From positions 620,001 through 684,000 of the forward strand of contig NZ_AVBI01000019.1 of the NCBI RefSeq assembly GCF_000498475.1: DNA of 64,000 bases. Reading direction: 5' to 3'. Position numbers and translations under genes: made by a program. Below are positions 8,744 to 19,498 of the stretch, piece after piece (within the stretch, counting starts at the first letter, position 1; every line of letters begins with the position of its first letter). The DNA is from Flavobacterium cauense R2A-7 (GTDB lineage Bacteria; Bacteroidota; Bacteroidia; Flavobacteriales; Flavobacteriaceae). The notes under the pieces are model-generated. The model did not search any database. It saw only the letters and a program-made list of their open reading frames with translations, and was not told the DNA's origin.

Positions 8744-9427
8744 TTATTCTGATTCTTTCAGTATCATGACTGAGCCTTTAAAGCCTGTTGCCAAATCCCA
8801 TTGGTCGCTGGTAATAACTTTTCCTTTATCGTCAAAAATTGAAAACTCGGCCGTATTGGGTCCGGAAGTTCCCTGATTTAAAGCTTCAAATTCTATTTTA
8901 TTAAACCCCGGAGTTAATCCTATTTCGATAACTCTGTAACCTGCGGAAAGTTCAACATGAGCCGCTACGACCATATTGTTGATATACACTTTCACCACAT
9001 CACCGTCAATAGCCATGTGATCTCGGCATAAAACTTTTACAAATTTGGACTTCGTTTTATATTCTCCAAACGATTGATTTCTTCTGAAAACCTTGGTATT
9101 TTCATCTCCCTGTGGTTTAGGAAGAGCATTTTTAGGGATTTCATAGGGACTGGCGAATTGTTCTTGTTTTGGTTGTGTGACCTTACCAATCTGCAAAGGG
9201 GTTTTACCTTCTTTAGGAAACGTTAAGGGTTTGTCTTTATCTAAAACCGAATCACTGAAATCCATTGGTTTAAAACGCGGCGTTGCGGCTTTTGCGGGAA
9301 TCTTGTTTACAGCAACTTCAGGATCTTTTATACGCGGAATCACAACAGTTTTCTTACCACTGTCCGGTTGTGCAAATACAACTGTTGAAAAAGTTAATGC
9401 GAATACCAGCGCGAATAAATGTTTCAC
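8744..9427 (-). CDS. Secreted protein of unknown function
   Basis: 227 aa. The N-terminus has a Sec signal peptide (MKHLFALVFALTFSTVVFAQ, cleavage after A-Q). The middle is Pro/Lys-rich and low in structure (about 25-115). The C-terminal half (about 120-227) looks like a compact beta domain, with DHMAIDGDVVKVYINN and a conserved-looking end. I do not recognise the family. It has its own -7 box (TATTTTTG, minus) 20 bases upstream and its own terminator, so it is monocistronic. A periplasmic or surface location is inferred from the signal peptide only. Confidence 0.75.
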   Translation of the reverse strand: MKHLFALVFALTFSTVVFAQPDSGKKTVVIPRIKDPEVAVNKIPAKAATPRFKPMDFSDSVLDKDKPLTFPKEGKTPLQIGKVTQPKQEQFASPYEIPKNALPKPQGDENTKVFRRNQSFGEYKTKSKFVKVLCRDHMAIDGDVVKVYINNMVVAAHVELSAGYRVIEIGLTPGFNKIEFEALNQGTSGPNTAEFSIFDDKGKVITSDQWDLATGFKGSVMILKESE

Positions 9428-9446
9428 TTTTCTAATTTTAGAATTT

Positions 9447-9454
9447 CAAAAATA
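9447..9454 (-). promoter_or_regulatory. -7 box of the secreted-unknown gene
   Basis: TATTTTTG on the minus strand, exact consensus, 20 bases before the start at 9427. Confidence 0.55.
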
Positions 9455-9551
9455 GTAAATCAAAAACTATTCCAACCTGAAAATTAACATCGAATCCGTT
9501 AAAAAAAGTTAAATCTGATTTTATATTCTGTTTTTTGAAGGTTATCATCAT

Positions 9552-9578
9552 AAAAAAACCCCTCGTTTGAGGGGCTTT
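9552..9578 (-). terminator. Terminator of the gyrA/TPR transcript
   Basis: CCCCTC and GAGGGG pair around GTTT. On the minus strand the stem is followed by seven T. It lies just beyond the stop of the TPR gene. Confidence 0.8.
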
Positions 9579-9584
9579 TCTTTT

Positions 9585-10904
9585 TTATTTTTTTGCTTTG
9601 AGCGCTTTGTATTTAGCATCCATTTCCAAAACATGGTAAGAGTTTAGTAAAATTGACTTAACACTTTCATTATTTGGTTGCAATTCTAAGGCTTTTTCAA
9701 AATAAGGAACTGCGGCAGAAAACATTTTCTTTCTTTTTGCTTTTAGTTCATCGTAACGTTTACTCTCTTTAGGAGACATTCCCAAACTGTTCATTTCCTT
9801 AACCATTTTGTCATCCTCTAAAAGATAGATTGCTCCAAGATTATTGTAAGCATTAAAATATTTTGGATCTAATGAGATAACTTTCTCATAATATTTTTTA
9901 GCCTCTTCGGTTTCTCCGGTATTTGTACTTACAACACCTAAGTTAAAATACAAATCGGCATCATTTGGTTTTTTAGCAATAACCTCATTAATCAGTTTTT
10001 TATAGGTTACCATATCTTTTGCTTCATAGTAAAGATTGGCTTCCGCTAAAATCAAATCTGTATCTTCCGGGTTGTGAGCTTTAGCATCAGCAATTGCTTT
10101 TTTAGCTTCTTCCACTCTTCCTTTACTTAATAAAATTGAAGCGTAGTTCTTGTAAATCTCACCTCTTTTAGAAGGGATTTTCTCATCACGTGGCTTTTCA
10201 TGGGTTCCAATTTTAATGGCTGCTTTTCTTTCAGCATCAGAAGAAAAAGGTTCTTCCTGACCATTAACCTTGTTTACGGCAAGATAACTCGTTCCTTCAC
10301 CGGAATAGTTGATGTTTTTTAATTCTTCATAATATTTCAATGCACTGTCATAATCCTGAATCTGAAGCGCTAAAAGAGAAGCATTATATAAATTGGATGC
10401 ATCGCTTTTATCAAACTGATAAATCGCTTCAAATAACTGGGCAGATTCCTTAAACTTTGATGCTTGGTTTAAACCATAAGCATATTGCAACATCATGGGT
10501 TTAAAACTTGCAATAGTCTCTTGAATATCAGTTGTGTAAACTTGCTTGCCTGATTTTTTTTCAAAATCCAATACATCACTCAAACCTTTTCCAAGCATTT
10601 TAATATTAGCCGGAGTAAGATTTTTTGCCAATGCCTGTAAATCATTAGGATTTTTGGTCATGGCATTATTCAGTTCTAAAATCGGTAACATCGATTTGTA
10701 GAAATTAACATAAACCAAATCCTGTTCTGCTAAACCCGTCATTGCAGTCGCTTTGTTAACCGCTAATTTATAATCAGACATGTCATCAGCCGATAACTGA
10801 TCTTTTGCATACAGCTTTTTCAACGTTTTTAACTCATCTTTCTGTGCGAAAGAGGCTACTGAAAACATCATTGAAGATGCCAATAAAAGATATTTAATTT
10901 TCAT
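9585..10904 (-). CDS. Secreted tetratricopeptide-repeat protein
   Basis: 439 aa with a signal peptide (MKIKYLLLASSMMFSVASFA, then Q). From about residue 150 onward it is a chain of TPR units; the clearest are KPNDADLYFNLGVVSTNTGE and DPKYFNAYNNLGAIYLLEDD. TPR arrays mediate protein-protein contacts. It starts 18 bases after the gyrA stop on the same strand with no promoter or terminator seen between, so it is probably co-transcribed with gyrA, an odd pairing of a periplasmic protein with a topoisomerase. The specific partner is unknown. Confidence 0.85.
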   Translation of the reverse strand: MKIKYLLLASSMMFSVASFAQKDELKTLKKLYAKDQLSADDMSDYKLAVNKATAMTGLAEQDLVYVNFYKSMLPILELNNAMTKNPNDLQALAKNLTPANIKMLGKGLSDVLDFEKKSGKQVYTTDIQETIASFKPMMLQYAYGLNQASKFKESAQLFEAIYQFDKSDASNLYNASLLALQIQDYDSALKYYEELKNINYSGEGTSYLAVNKVNGQEEPFSSDAERKAAIKIGTHEKPRDEKIPSKRGEIYKNYASILLSKGRVEEAKKAIADAKAHNPEDTDLILAEANLYYEAKDMVTYKKLINEVIAKKPNDADLYFNLGVVSTNTGETEEAKKYYEKVISLDPKYFNAYNNLGAIYLLEDDKMVKEMNSLGMSPKESKRYDELKAKRKKMFSAAVPYFEKALELQPNNESVKSILLNSYHVLEMDAKYKALKAKK

Positions 10905-10922
10905 TTTATATTCAGTTTTTAA

Positions 10923-13475
10923 TTATTCCTGTGTTTCGGTTCCTTCTGATGAAGTATCAGTAGTATCATTTTCTGAATTGGATTCTTCACCATTACCTTC
11001 TTCCTCTTCGTCCTCACGCATTACTTTTGCTACCGCAGCAATGGCGTCGTTTCCTTTAATGTTAATTAAACGAACCCCTTGTGTGGCACGTCCCATAACA
11101 CGTAAATCAGAAACTTTCATACGAATCGTTAAACCGGATTTGTTGATAATCATCAAATCATCCTCATCGGTAACATTATTGATTGAAATTAACGATCCCG
11201 TTTTCTCTGTCAGATTAAGCGTTTTCACTCCTTTTCCACCACGGTTGGTAATACGATATACGTCTTCACCATCTTCATCCACCAACTTCGTGCGTTTTCC
11301 GTAACCGTTTTCCGTAACCACTAAAATCTGAGAATCATTCACATGATCTCGATCTATGGAAACCATACCGATTACTTCATCATTATCGTCTGCCAGAGTA
11401 ACTCCGCGAACACCGGAAGCTGTTCTTCCCATCGGACGGGTCTTCTCTTCTTCGAAACGCACTAACTTACCAGATTTCACAGCGATTAACACCTGACTGT
11501 TTCCGGTGGTTAATTTTGCTTCTAACAATTCATCGTCTTCTTTAATCGTAATGGCGGCAACTCCGTTCACACGTGGTCTTGAATATTGCTCTAACGACGT
11601 TTTCTTCACCTGACCTTGCTTGGTCACCATGATTACATAATGACTGTTGATGTAGTCTTGATCTTTTAAGTCCTGTGTGCAGATAAATGCTTTTACCTTA
11701 TCGTCGTTTTCGATGTTGATAAGGTTCTGAATTGCACGGCCTTTACTGGTTTTACTTCCTTCCGGAATTTCATACACACGCATCCAGAAACATTTTCCTT
11801 TTTGTGTGAAGAACAACATATACTGGTGGTTGGTTGCCACATACATATGTTCTAAGAAATCCTGATCTCTTGTTCCAGCCGATTTTTGTCCTACTCCTCC
11901 TCTATTCTGCGTTTTGTACTCAGAAAGCGGCGTACGCTTGATATAACCTGCATGCGAAATGGTAATTACCACTTGTTCATCGGCAATCAAATCTTCAATA
12001 CTTACGTCACCACCGGAATATTCAATTTTAGAACGACGCTCATCACCATATTTATCTCTTATTTCAACCAACTCATCTTTAATCACCTGCATTCTCATTT
12101 CTTTGCTGGCCAATAATTCTCTCAAATACGTAATCAATTTCATGATTTCTTCGTACTCGGCTCTTAGCTTGTCTTGTTCCAGACCGGTTAGCTGACGCAG
12201 ACGCATTTCAACAATCGCACGGGCCTGAATTTCAGATAAATTGAAACGTTCGATTAATTTTGCTCTTGCTTCGTCTCCGTCTTTTGAAGAACGAATCAAT
12301 TGAATTACTTCGTCAATATTATCAGAAGCGATGATTAAACCTTCTAAAATGTGGGCTCTTTCTTCTGCTTTTCGTAAATCAAATTGTGCACGACGTGTTA
12401 CCACTTCATGACGGTGTTCTACGAAATAATGGATTAAGTCTTTCAGATTCAGCATCTGCGGACGTCCGTTTACCAATGCGATGTTGTTCACACTGAAAGA
12501 CGACTGCAATTGCGTATACTTAAATAAGGTATTCATTACCACATTCGGAACCGCTTCACGCTTTAACACGTAAACGATACGCATACCGTTTCTGTCCGAT
12601 TCGTCACGAATAGTGGAAATACCTTCGATTTTTTTATCATTAACCAACTCGGCAGTTTTCTTGATCATTTCCGCCTTGTTCACCTGGTATGGAATTTCGG
12701 TAACAATAATTGACTCACGACCGTCTACCTCCTCAAAATTCGCTTTAGCACGCATTACAATACGACCGCGACCGGTTTTGAATGCCTCACGAACACCTTC
12801 ATAACCATAAATCACACCACCCGTTGGGAAATCCGGTGCTTTAATATGGTGCATCAATTCGTCAATCTCAATATCATTATTATCGATATACGCTAAAGTA
12901 CCGTCGATAACTTCTGTTAAATTATGTGGCGCCATATTAGTCGCCATACCTACAGCAATACCCGATGCTCCGTTAATTAAAAGGTTCGGGATTTTTGTCG
13001 GCATTACTTTCGGTTCTTCTAACGTGTCGTCAAAGTTCAATTGGAAATCAACTGTTTCTTTATCGATATCGGCCAGAATTTCTTCCGATAGTTTTTTCAT
13101 TCTTGCTTCCGTATAACGCATTGCTGCCGGACTATCACCGTCAACCGAACCGAAGTTACCCTGACCGTCAACTAACAAGTAACGTAAACTCCATTCCTGT
13201 GCCATACGAACCATGGCATCGTATACTGAACTATCTCCGTGCGGGTGGTACTTACCAAGAACCTCCCCTACAATTCTCGCTGATTTTTTATGCGCTCTAT
13301 TGGATAATACTCCTAATTCATACATCCCGAACAAAACTCTTCGGTGTACGGGTTTCAAACCATCTCTAACATCAGGAAGTGCTCTTGATACAATTACCGA
13401 CATCGAATAATCGATGTAGGCTGACTTCATTTCGTCCTCAATGTTAATAGGAATTAACTTTTCTCCTTCAGACAT
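10923..13475 (-). CDS. gyrA: DNA gyrase subunit A
   Basis: 850-aa type II topoisomerase subunit that cuts and rejoins DNA to add negative supercoils. The catalytic tyrosine is Y121 in [10 protein letters not shown]. The quinolone-resistance region reads [10 protein letters not shown], with Ser at the E. coli S83 position and Asp at the D87 position, i.e. the usual drug-sensitive residues. The C-terminal beta-pinwheel carries a GyrA-box-like TNRGGKG. The last 30 residues are a highly acidic Glu/Asp/Ser tail. gyrB is not in the window. A secreted TPR gene follows 18 bases downstream. Confidence 0.97.
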   Translation of the reverse strand: MSEGEKLIPINIEDEMKSAYIDYSMSVIVSRALPDVRDGLKPVHRRVLFGMYELGVLSNRAHKKSARIVGEVLGKYHPHGDSSVYDAMVRMAQEWSLRYLLVDGQGNFGSVDGDSPAAMRYTEARMKKLSEEILADIDKETVDFQLNFDDTLEEPKVMPTKIPNLLINGASGIAVGMATNMAPHNLTEVIDGTLAYIDNNDIEIDELMHHIKAPDFPTGGVIYGYEGVREAFKTGRGRIVMRAKANFEEVDGRESIIVTEIPYQVNKAEMIKKTAELVNDKKIEGISTIRDESDRNGMRIVYVLKREAVPNVVMNTLFKYTQLQSSFSVNNIALVNGRPQMLNLKDLIHYFVEHRHEVVTRRAQFDLRKAEERAHILEGLIIASDNIDEVIQLIRSSKDGDEARAKLIERFNLSEIQARAIVEMRLRQLTGLEQDKLRAEYEEIMKLITYLRELLASKEMRMQVIKDELVEIRDKYGDERRSKIEYSGGDVSIEDLIADEQVVITISHAGYIKRTPLSEYKTQNRGGVGQKSAGTRDQDFLEHMYVATNHQYMLFFTQKGKCFWMRVYEIPEGSKTSKGRAIQNLINIENDDKVKAFICTQDLKDQDYINSHYVIMVTKQGQVKKTSLEQYSRPRVNGVAAITIKEDDELLEAKLTTGNSQVLIAVKSGKLVRFEEEKTRPMGRTASGVRGVTLADDNDEVIGMVSIDRDHVNDSQILVVTENGYGKRTKLVDEDGEDVYRITNRGGKGVKTLNLTEKTGSLISINNVTDEDDLMIINKSGLTIRMKVSDLRVMGRATQGVRLINIKGNDAIAAVAKVMREDEEEEGNGEESNSENDTTDTSSEGTETQE

Positions 13476-13739
13476 AAGTATTTATATTAAAAAATTATAG
13501 CTATTTCAAAACGTGCCAATATACACATTTTTGTAGTAACGAAACAGTAATTTATCCACAATTTTAGCGATTTTATTAACATTGAAAAAGTTTTAAAAAG
13601 TTGAAAAAACCTGCCTTTTTGTCTTTTATTTCTCAATTATTATTCGTCTATTAGCAATACAAGTAAAATGATTTTATCAGGTATGATTTTTGCACAGCCT
13701 TTATAGAATTAGTAAATTTACAATATAAAGATTTTTGTA

Positions 13740-16289
13740 ATGGACGATAATTTTTCACCAAGGGTTAAAGACGTTATTACCTACAGTAAAGAAGAAGCTT
13801 TACGATTAGGGCACGACTTTATTGGCACAGAACATTTAATGCTCGGGATTTTAAGAGACGGTAACGGTACCGCAATCAATATATTGAACAACCTTTCGGT
13901 GGATTTAGAACATCTACGCCGAAAAATCGAAATCGTTAGTCCCCCAAATCCTAACGCCGACAGAAGTAACGACAAGAAAAACCTGCATTTAACGCGTCAG
14001 GCGGAACGTGCTTTAAGAACAACGTTTCTGGAAGCTAAAGTTTTTCAGAGTACTTCTATCAGTACCGCGCATTTATTGCTGTGTATTCTCCGCAACGAGA
14101 ACGACCCGACAACCAAGCTTTTGAACAAATTAAAAATTGACTACGAACTTGTTAAAGACCAATTTATAGCTATGACATCAAACGAAGAAGATTACATCGA
14201 TAACTTACCGAAAAACGAGTCATTTAATGACGATTCCGGACAAGATGACAGTATGCGTGATGCAGGATTTAACAATCCGGGCGCCGCAGGTAAAGCCAAT
14301 AAAAAATCAAAAACTCCTGTTTTGGATAATTTTGGTCGTGACTTAACAGAATTGGCCGAAGAAGGCAAATTAGATCCTGTTGTGGGACGTGAAAAAGAAA
14401 TTGAACGTGTTTCACAGATTTTGAGCCGAAGAAAGAAAAACAATCCGCTATTGATTGGTGAACCGGGTGTTGGTAAATCTGCCATTGCCGAAGGTTTAGC
14501 CTTACGAATCATCCAGAAGAAAGTATCCCGTATTTTATTCAATAAACGCGTGGTTACCTTAGATCTAGCTAGTTTAGTAGCCGGAACAAAATACCGCGGA
14601 CAGTTTGAAGAACGTATGAAAGCCGTGATGAACGAGTTGGAGAAAAACGACGACATCATCCTTTTCATTGACGAGATTCATACTATCGTAGGTGCCGGTG
14701 GAGCAACCGGTTCTTTGGATGCTTCCAATATGTTTAAACCGGCTCTGGCAAGAGGTGAAATCCAATGTATTGGTGCTACTACGCTTGACGAATACCGTCA
14801 GTATATTGAAAAAGACGGTGCTTTGGAAAGACGTTTTCAAAAGGTAATTGTGGAACCGACATCAGTCGAAGAAACCATAACCATCCTGAACAACATCAAA
14901 AACAAATACGAAGACCATCACAACGTAATTTACACACCGGAAGCGATTGAAGCTTGTGTGAAATTAACGAACCGTTATATGTCGGAACGTTTCTTACCGG
15001 ACAAAGCTATTGACGCTTTAGACGAAGCAGGTTCTCGTGTTCACATTACCAATATCGATGTTCCGAAACAAATTCTGGAACTTGAAAAACAATTAGAGGA
15101 AGTGCGTGAACTGAAAAATTCTGTCGTTAAAAAACAGAAATACGAAGAAGCAGCCAAACTTCGCGACGACGAAAAACGCATTGAAAAAGACTTAGCCATC
15201 GCCCAAGAACAATGGGAAGAAGACGCTAAAAACAATCGCATCGTAGTTACCGAAGATAATGTTGCCGATGTGGTTTCCATGATGACCGGAATTCCGGTAA
15301 ACCGTATTGCACAAACTGAAAGTAATAAATTAGCCCACTTGCCAGAACTTATTAAAGGTAAGGTAATTGGACAAGACGAAGCGGTAATGAAAATTGCCAA
15401 ATCCATTCAACGAAACCGTGCCGGATTGAAAGATCCGAACAAGCCGATTGGTTCATTTATCTTCTTAGGACAAACCGGTGTAGGTAAAACGCAATTGGCT
15501 AAAGTAATCGCTAAAGAATTATTCGATTCTGAAGATGCATTGGTTCGTATCGACATGAGTGAATACATGGAAAAATTCGCCATTTCAAGATTGGTTGGAG
15601 CGCCTCCGGGATACGTAGGTTATGAAGAAGGCGGACAATTAACTGAAAAAGTAAGACGCAAACCATACTGTGTGGTATTGTTGGATGAGATTGAAAAAGC
15701 GCATCCGGATGTATTCAACATGATGCTTCAGGTATTGGACGACGGACATTTAACCGACAGTTTAGGCCGTAAAATCGATTTCAGAAATACGATTATCATC
15801 ATGACTTCCAATGTTGGAGCACGTCAATTGAAAGATTTCGGAACCGGAGTTGGTTTTGGAACCGCAGCAAAAACTGCTCAGGCTGATGAAGTTTCAAAAG
15901 GAATTATCGAAAATGCTTTGAAAAAAGCCTTCGCACCGGAATTCTTAAACCGTATTGATGATGTAATCGTATTCAATGCTCTAGAAAAAGAAGATATCGA
16001 TAAAATCATCGACATCGAAATGGACAAATTGTACGCTCGTGTAGCCGATTTAGGATACAAACTTTCATTATCCGAGAAAGCCAAAGACTATATCGCCGAA
16101 AAAGGTTTCGACAAACAATTTGGGGCAAGACCATTAAAAAGAGCGATTCAGAAATACGTTGAAGACGAATTGGCCGAAGAAATCATCACTTCCAAAATTC
16201 ATGAAGGCGACGAAATTTTCATGGATCTGAACGAAGAAAAACAACAACTCTTTATAACTATAAAAAAAGCAGAAAAACCTACTAATTAG
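13740..16289 (+). CDS. clpC: ATP-dependent Clp protease ATP-binding subunit ClpC
   Basis: 849-aa Hsp100 unfoldase. Domains: Clp N repeats (1-150), AAA1 with Walker A GEPGVGKS and Walker B ILFIDE, a short middle region with a UVR-type motif ([12 protein letters not shown], about 475-486), and AAA2 with [14 protein letters not shown] loop in AAA2 is the ClpP-docking loop, which sets it apart from ClpB at 45094. It feeds unfolded proteins to ClpP (not in the window). The 264-base spacer to gyrA is A/T-rich and shows no exact TAnnTTTG box on either strand, only near matches such as GATTTTTG. The stop codon lies within the terminator hairpin. Confidence 0.95.
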   Translation: MDDNFSPRVKDVITYSKEEALRLGHDFIGTEHLMLGILRDGNGTAINILNNLSVDLEHLRRKIEIVSPPNPNADRSNDKKNLHLTRQAERALRTTFLEAKVFQSTSISTAHLLLCILRNENDPTTKLLNKLKIDYELVKDQFIAMTSNEEDYIDNLPKNESFNDDSGQDDSMRDAGFNNPGAAGKANKKSKTPVLDNFGRDLTELAEEGKLDPVVGREKEIERVSQILSRRKKNNPLLIGEPGVGKSAIAEGLALRIIQKKVSRILFNKRVVTLDLASLVAGTKYRGQFEERMKAVMNELEKNDDIILFIDEIHTIVGAGGATGSLDASNMFKPALARGEIQCIGATTLDEYRQYIEKDGALERRFQKVIVEPTSVEETITILNNIKNKYEDHHNVIYTPEAIEACVKLTNRYMSERFLPDKAIDALDEAGSRVHITNIDVPKQILELEKQLEEVRELKNSVVKKQKYEEAAKLRDDEKRIEKDLAIAQEQWEEDAKNNRIVVTEDNVADVVSMMTGIPVNRIAQTESNKLAHLPELIKGKVIGQDEAVMKIAKSIQRNRAGLKDPNKPIGSFIFLGQTGVGKTQLAKVIAKELFDSEDALVRIDMSEYMEKFAISRLVGAPPGYVGYEEGGQLTEKVRRKPYCVVLLDEIEKAHPDVFNMMLQVLDDGHLTDSLGRKIDFRNTIIIMTSNVGARQLKDFGTGVGFGTAAKTAQADEVSKGIIENALKKAFAPEFLNRIDDVIVFNALEKEDIDKIIDIEMDKLYARVADLGYKLSLSEKAKDYIAEKGFDKQFGARPLKRAIQKYVEDELAEEIITSKIHEGDEIFMDLNEEKQQLFITIKKAEKPTN

Positions 16290-16300
16290 TAGGTTTTTTC
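16273..16300 (+). terminator. Terminator of clpC
   Basis: AAAACCTACT pairs with AGTAGGTTTT, followed by T residues. The hairpin includes the clpC stop codon. Confidence 0.8.
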
Positions 16301-16368
16301 TTTTTTAGGCAAAATTGTTTGGCATTTCAAAAAAAGTAGTACATTAGAATTACTAATTATGTATTGAA

Positions 16369-17736
16369 ATGCTAGACAAAGTTATCGTAGGAAGCGAAGA
16401 ATGGTGCTCATTTCCAGCACTTGGAATCCCAACCATTAAAGCTCGTGTTGATTCGGGCGCAAAAACATCAGCGCTGCACGCTACAAATATCACTCCTTTT
16501 GAAAAAGACGGAGAAAATTGGATCCGATTCGATATCAATCCCATACAAAACAATCTGAAAGCGGTTATTCATTGTGAAGCGGTTTTAGTTGACAAACGTG
16601 TCGTAAAAAGCTCAAGCGGTTACCGTGAACAACGTTATGTGATTAAAACTACTTTGGAAATCGGCGGAAGCCTTTGGGAAATTGAAGTCACCTTAACCAA
16701 TCGTGATTCAATGGGATTCAGAATGTTATTAGGTCGCGAAGCTATGTCTGGGCGAATTTTAGTAGACCCAGAACAGAAATACCTATTGGGACAACCCACA
16801 AACGAAAAAATAAAAGAGTATTATTACGCTGAAGATACCGGTAAAAAAGGACTTCGAATAGGACTTTTAGCCAGTAATCCGGAATTGTACAGCAATAAAA
16901 GAATCATGGAAGCCGGGGAAATGCGCGGGCACGAAATGCACTTCCTGAATTTGAAATACTGCTACATGAAACTCGATGCCGATACACCGGAAATCCATTA
17001 CCGTGGCGGCCGTGTTCTGAATGATTTTGATGCAGTAATTCCGAGAATCCGTCCGAGTATGACCTACTATGGTTGCGCTTTGACACGTCAGTTTGAAGCA
17101 TTGAAAGTATTTGCATTAAACAACTCGGCAGCCATCAGTCAGTCAAGAGACAAACTGTTTTCGTTACAATTATTATTAAATAACGGTGTGGATATTCCAA
17201 CAACCGGATTTGCTAATTCTCCGCTGGACACCAACGATTTGATTAAAATGGTAGGCGGTTCTCCTCTAATTGTAAAATTATTGGAAGGAACACAGGGAAA
17301 AGGTGTTGTTTTAGCCGAAACCAAAAAAGCAGCCGAATCGGTAATTAATGCCTTCAAAAGTTTAAATGCCAACATTTTAGTTCAGGAATTCATCAAAGAG
17401 GCTAACGGTAAAGATTTGCGTTTGTTTGTCGTAGACGGAAAAGTGGTTGCAGCGATGCAGCGTGAAGCCCTACCGGGAGAATTCCGAGCGAATATTCACT
17501 TAGGCGGAACCGCTTCAGTGGTAAAAGTAACTCCGGAAGAAAAACGCATCGCCATCAAAGCTGCAAAAGCGATGAATTTAAAAGTCGCCGGGGTTGATAT
17601 CATCCGTTCTTCAAAAGGGCCTTTACTATTGGAAGTGAACTCTTCTCCGGGATTGGAAGGCATTGAAGGAGCCACTCACAAAGACATTGCCGGAGAAATG
17701 ATTAAGGCAATTGAGAAAAATTTCAAGTGGAAATAA
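16369..17736 (+). CDS. rimK: RimK-type S6 glutamate ligase fused to an N-terminal retropepsin-like (RimB-like) domain
   Basis: 455 aa in two parts. Residues 1-150 match the 'ATP-dependent zinc protease' family (PF05618, RimB-like): [14 protein letters not shown] holds the aspartic-protease-like D28-S29-G30. Residues 160-455 are an ATP-grasp ligase of the RimK type, with [14 protein letters not shown], the ATP-binding lysine segment [11 protein letters not shown] and the metal-binding [15 protein letters not shown] at the end. RimK adds glutamates to the C-terminus of ribosomal protein S6; RimB-like proteins are proposed to trim that modification. Having both in one chain suggests a self-contained writer/eraser. 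The substrate is inferred from the family. Confidence 0.85.
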   Translation: MLDKVIVGSEEWCSFPALGIPTIKARVDSGAKTSALHATNITPFEKDGENWIRFDINPIQNNLKAVIHCEAVLVDKRVVKSSSGYREQRYVIKTTLEIGGSLWEIEVTLTNRDSMGFRMLLGREAMSGRILVDPEQKYLLGQPTNEKIKEYYYAEDTGKKGLRIGLLASNPELYSNKRIMEAGEMRGHEMHFLNLKYCYMKLDADTPEIHYRGGRVLNDFDAVIPRIRPSMTYYGCALTRQFEALKVFALNNSAAISQSRDKLFSLQLLLNNGVDIPTTGFANSPLDTNDLIKMVGGSPLIVKLLEGTQGKGVVLAETKKAAESVINAFKSLNANILVQEFIKEANGKDLRLFVVDGKVVAAMQREALPGEFRANIHLGGTASVVKVTPEEKRIAIKAAKAMNLKVAGVDIIRSSKGPLLLEVNSSPGLEGIEGATHKDIAGEMIKAIEKNFKWK

Positions 17737-17737
17737 A

Positions 17738-17817
17738 GCAGTGAGCAGTGAGCAGTGAGCAGTGAGCAGTGAGCAGTGAGCAGTGAGCAGTGAGCAGTGA
17801 GCAGTGAGCAGTGAGCA
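17738..17817. repeat. Tandem 7-bp microsatellite (GCAGTGA) x 11.4
   Basis: Eighty bases of perfect GCAGTGA units beginning two bases after the RimK stop codon. No interruptions are seen. The 7-base unit does not preserve a reading frame. It resembles in wording the CAGTG-rich spacer at 57985-58027, read on the other strand. Confidence 0.95.
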
Positions 17818-17844
17818 AAATTAAATTTTGTTCTTTAGACAAAC

Positions 17845-17959
17845 AATCTTTTAATCTTTTAATCTTTTAATCTTTTAATCTTTTAATCTTTTAATCTTTT
17901 AATCTTTTAATCTTTTAATCTTTTAATCTTTTAATCTTTTAATCTTTTAATCTTTTAAT
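17845..17959. repeat. Tandem 8-bp microsatellite (AATCTTTT) x 14.4
   Basis: 115 bases of perfect AATCTTTT units ending 11 bases before the ATG at 17971. A near -7 box (AAATTTTG, 17823-17830) lies just upstream, so the tract may form the 5' leader of the five-gene operon. Copy-number change would alter leader length or promoter spacing but not a reading frame. Confidence 0.95.
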
Positions 17960-17970
17960 TATAAAGATAA

Positions 17971-18486
17971 ATGAACCCATACCTTGACATAGTCCTGCGA
18001 AGTATTGCCGTATATTTCTTTATGGTGATTGCTTTGCGGATTTTTGGCAAGAAGGAACTTTCGCAACTCAATACCGCCGATATTATTCTGATCTTACTGA
18101 TTAGTAACTCGGTACAAAATGCCATGGTTGGAAACAACACCACATTACTTGGTGGTGTGACGGCTGCTTTCGCTCTTTTTTTAATCAACCTGATTTTTAA
18201 AAAAACGATGCTTAATTCCGCTTTCATTAAAAATCTTGTGCAAGACAAACCGGAAATACTGATTCATAACGGAAAAATTGATTTTAAAGCATTGGTAAAA
18301 CTGGGGATTACTTCGGACGAACTGGAAGAAGCCATGCGGGAACACGGCGTGGAATATTATAAAGATGTGAAATTAGCAATGTTTGAAATAGATGGTAATA
18401 TCAGTATCATAAGTGGAAATGATACTCTTAAGCAAACCCATCACAAAAGAAAAATTCATAAAACCTTAGGCAACATCAACAACTAA
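17971..18486 (+). CDS. DUF421 (YetF-type) membrane protein
   Basis: 171 aa. There are three N-terminal membrane helices (about 5-25, 35-55, 60-80), with the family signature FGKKELSQLNTADIILILLISNSVQNAM, then a small cytoplasmic alpha/beta domain (about 90-160). B. subtilis YetF relatives are spore-envelope or stress-related membrane proteins; no transport or enzymatic role is settled. First gene of a five-gene run with gaps of 0-3 bases, placed 11 bases after the AATCTTTT tract. Confidence 0.85.
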   Translation: MNPYLDIVLRSIAVYFFMVIALRIFGKKELSQLNTADIILILLISNSVQNAMVGNNTTLLGGVTAAFALFLINLIFKKTMLNSAFIKNLVQDKPEILIHNGKIDFKALVKLGITSDELEEAMREHGVEYYKDVKLAMFEIDGNISIISGNDTLKQTHHKRKIHKTLGNINN

Positions 18487-19065
18487 ATGAATAAAACGCG
18501 ATTAGAAGCTTTCAGCGATGGTGTTTTGGCTATCATTATCACCATTATGGTCTTGGAATTAAAAGTTCCTGAAGGCATGGATTTAGAATCTTTACGACCG
18601 ATATTTCCAAAATTTTTAAGCTATATTCTCAGCTTTATTTATGTTGGCATTTACTGGAACAACCATCACCACATGATGCACACCGTAAAACAGGTTACCG
18701 GTGGAATTCTTTGGGCTAACTTACATTTATTGTTTTGGCTATCGTTAGTTCCGTTTGTAACGGCTTGGATTGGTGAAAATAATTTTGCTCCTTTTCCGAT
18801 GATTTTATACGGAGTCATTCTTTTAATGGCTGCCATCGCCTATTTCATTTTACAGTCACAAATTCTAAAAAAACACGGACCGGATTCTGTTCTCTCAAAA
18901 GCAATCGGAAAGGATCTAAAAGGAAAAATTTCTCCCGTTTTGTATAGTATCGGAATTATTAGCGCTAACTTTAATCCTTTATTTGCCGGTATAATGTACA
19001 TTTTGGTTGCCTTAATGTGGTTGATTCCGGATAAACGAATTGAGAAAATTATTGATCCCGAATAA
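18487..19065 (+). CDS. TMEM175-family (DUF1211) potassium-channel-like membrane protein
   Basis: 192 aa with six predicted helices. The first contains the family hallmark RLEAFSDGVLAIIITIMVLELKVP; in TMEM175 proteins the FSDG helix lines the K+ pore. Bacterial members conduct K+ with weaker selectivity than canonical channels and lack a P-loop. The start abuts the upstream stop directly (TAA then ATG). Assignment to the family is firm; conductance is inferred. Confidence 0.85.
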   Translation: MNKTRLEAFSDGVLAIIITIMVLELKVPEGMDLESLRPIFPKFLSYILSFIYVGIYWNNHHHMMHTVKQVTGGILWANLHLLFWLSLVPFVTAWIGENNFAPFPMILYGVILLMAAIAYFILQSQILKKHGPDSVLSKAIGKDLKGKISPVLYSIGIISANFNPLFAGIMYILVALMWLIPDKRIEKIIDPE

Positions 19066-19067
19066 AG

Positions 19068-19496
19068 ATGAACACCATTTATCATGATTTTAGTATCAAT
19101 ACCGCTTCGTCAAAAGTTTTTGAAGCCATAAGTACTCCGGAAGGGCTAAACAATTGGTGGACTTTACGCTGCAGCGGAAAAGCAAACCCGAATGAAGAAT
19201 ACAATTTCTATTTTGGAAAAGAATACAATTGGTTTGCAAAAATCTCTAAATTGAAAATTAACCAAGAAATTGAATTTAGTATGACCGAAGCCATGGAAGA
19301 ATGGTTACCAACACGTTTCGGTTTTATCTTATCTGAAGAAGTACCCAATGTAACAACCGTACAATTCTATCATACCAACTGGAAAGAAATCAGTAAAGAA
19401 TTTCGGGTAGCCAGTTTCTGCTGGGCTGATTTACTCAGACAATTAAAACAATATTTAGAAAAAGGAATCATAACTCCGTTTCAAGAAAGAAATTAA
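19068..19496 (+). CDS. SRPBCC/AHSA1-type domain protein
   Basis: 142 aa. It begins with the typical START-like opening (DFSINTASSKVFEAISTPEGLNNWWT) and ends with the long C-terminal helix (FRVASFCWADLLRQLKQYLEKG). This is the hydrophobic-pocket fold of the Aha1 C-terminal and polyketide-cyclase-like families. It is soluble, with no signal peptide. It is third in the five-gene operon, two bases after the channel-like gene. The ligand is unknown. Confidence 0.8.
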   Translation: MNTIYHDFSINTASSKVFEAISTPEGLNNWWTLRCSGKANPNEEYNFYFGKEYNWFAKISKLKINQEIEFSMTEAMEEWLPTRFGFILSEEVPNVTTVQFYHTNWKEISKEFRVASFCWADLLRQLKQYLEKGIITPFQERN

Positions 19497-19498
19497 AC

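Noticed and set aside
14192..14840. Minus-strand frames of 88-158 aa opposite clpC
   Set aside because: Ser/Leu-rich shadows produced by the codon bias of clpC; same pattern opposite clpB at 45558-47492.
17738..17959. CRISPR-like array
   Set aside because: Units are 7 and 8 bases with no spacers between them; these are microsatellites.
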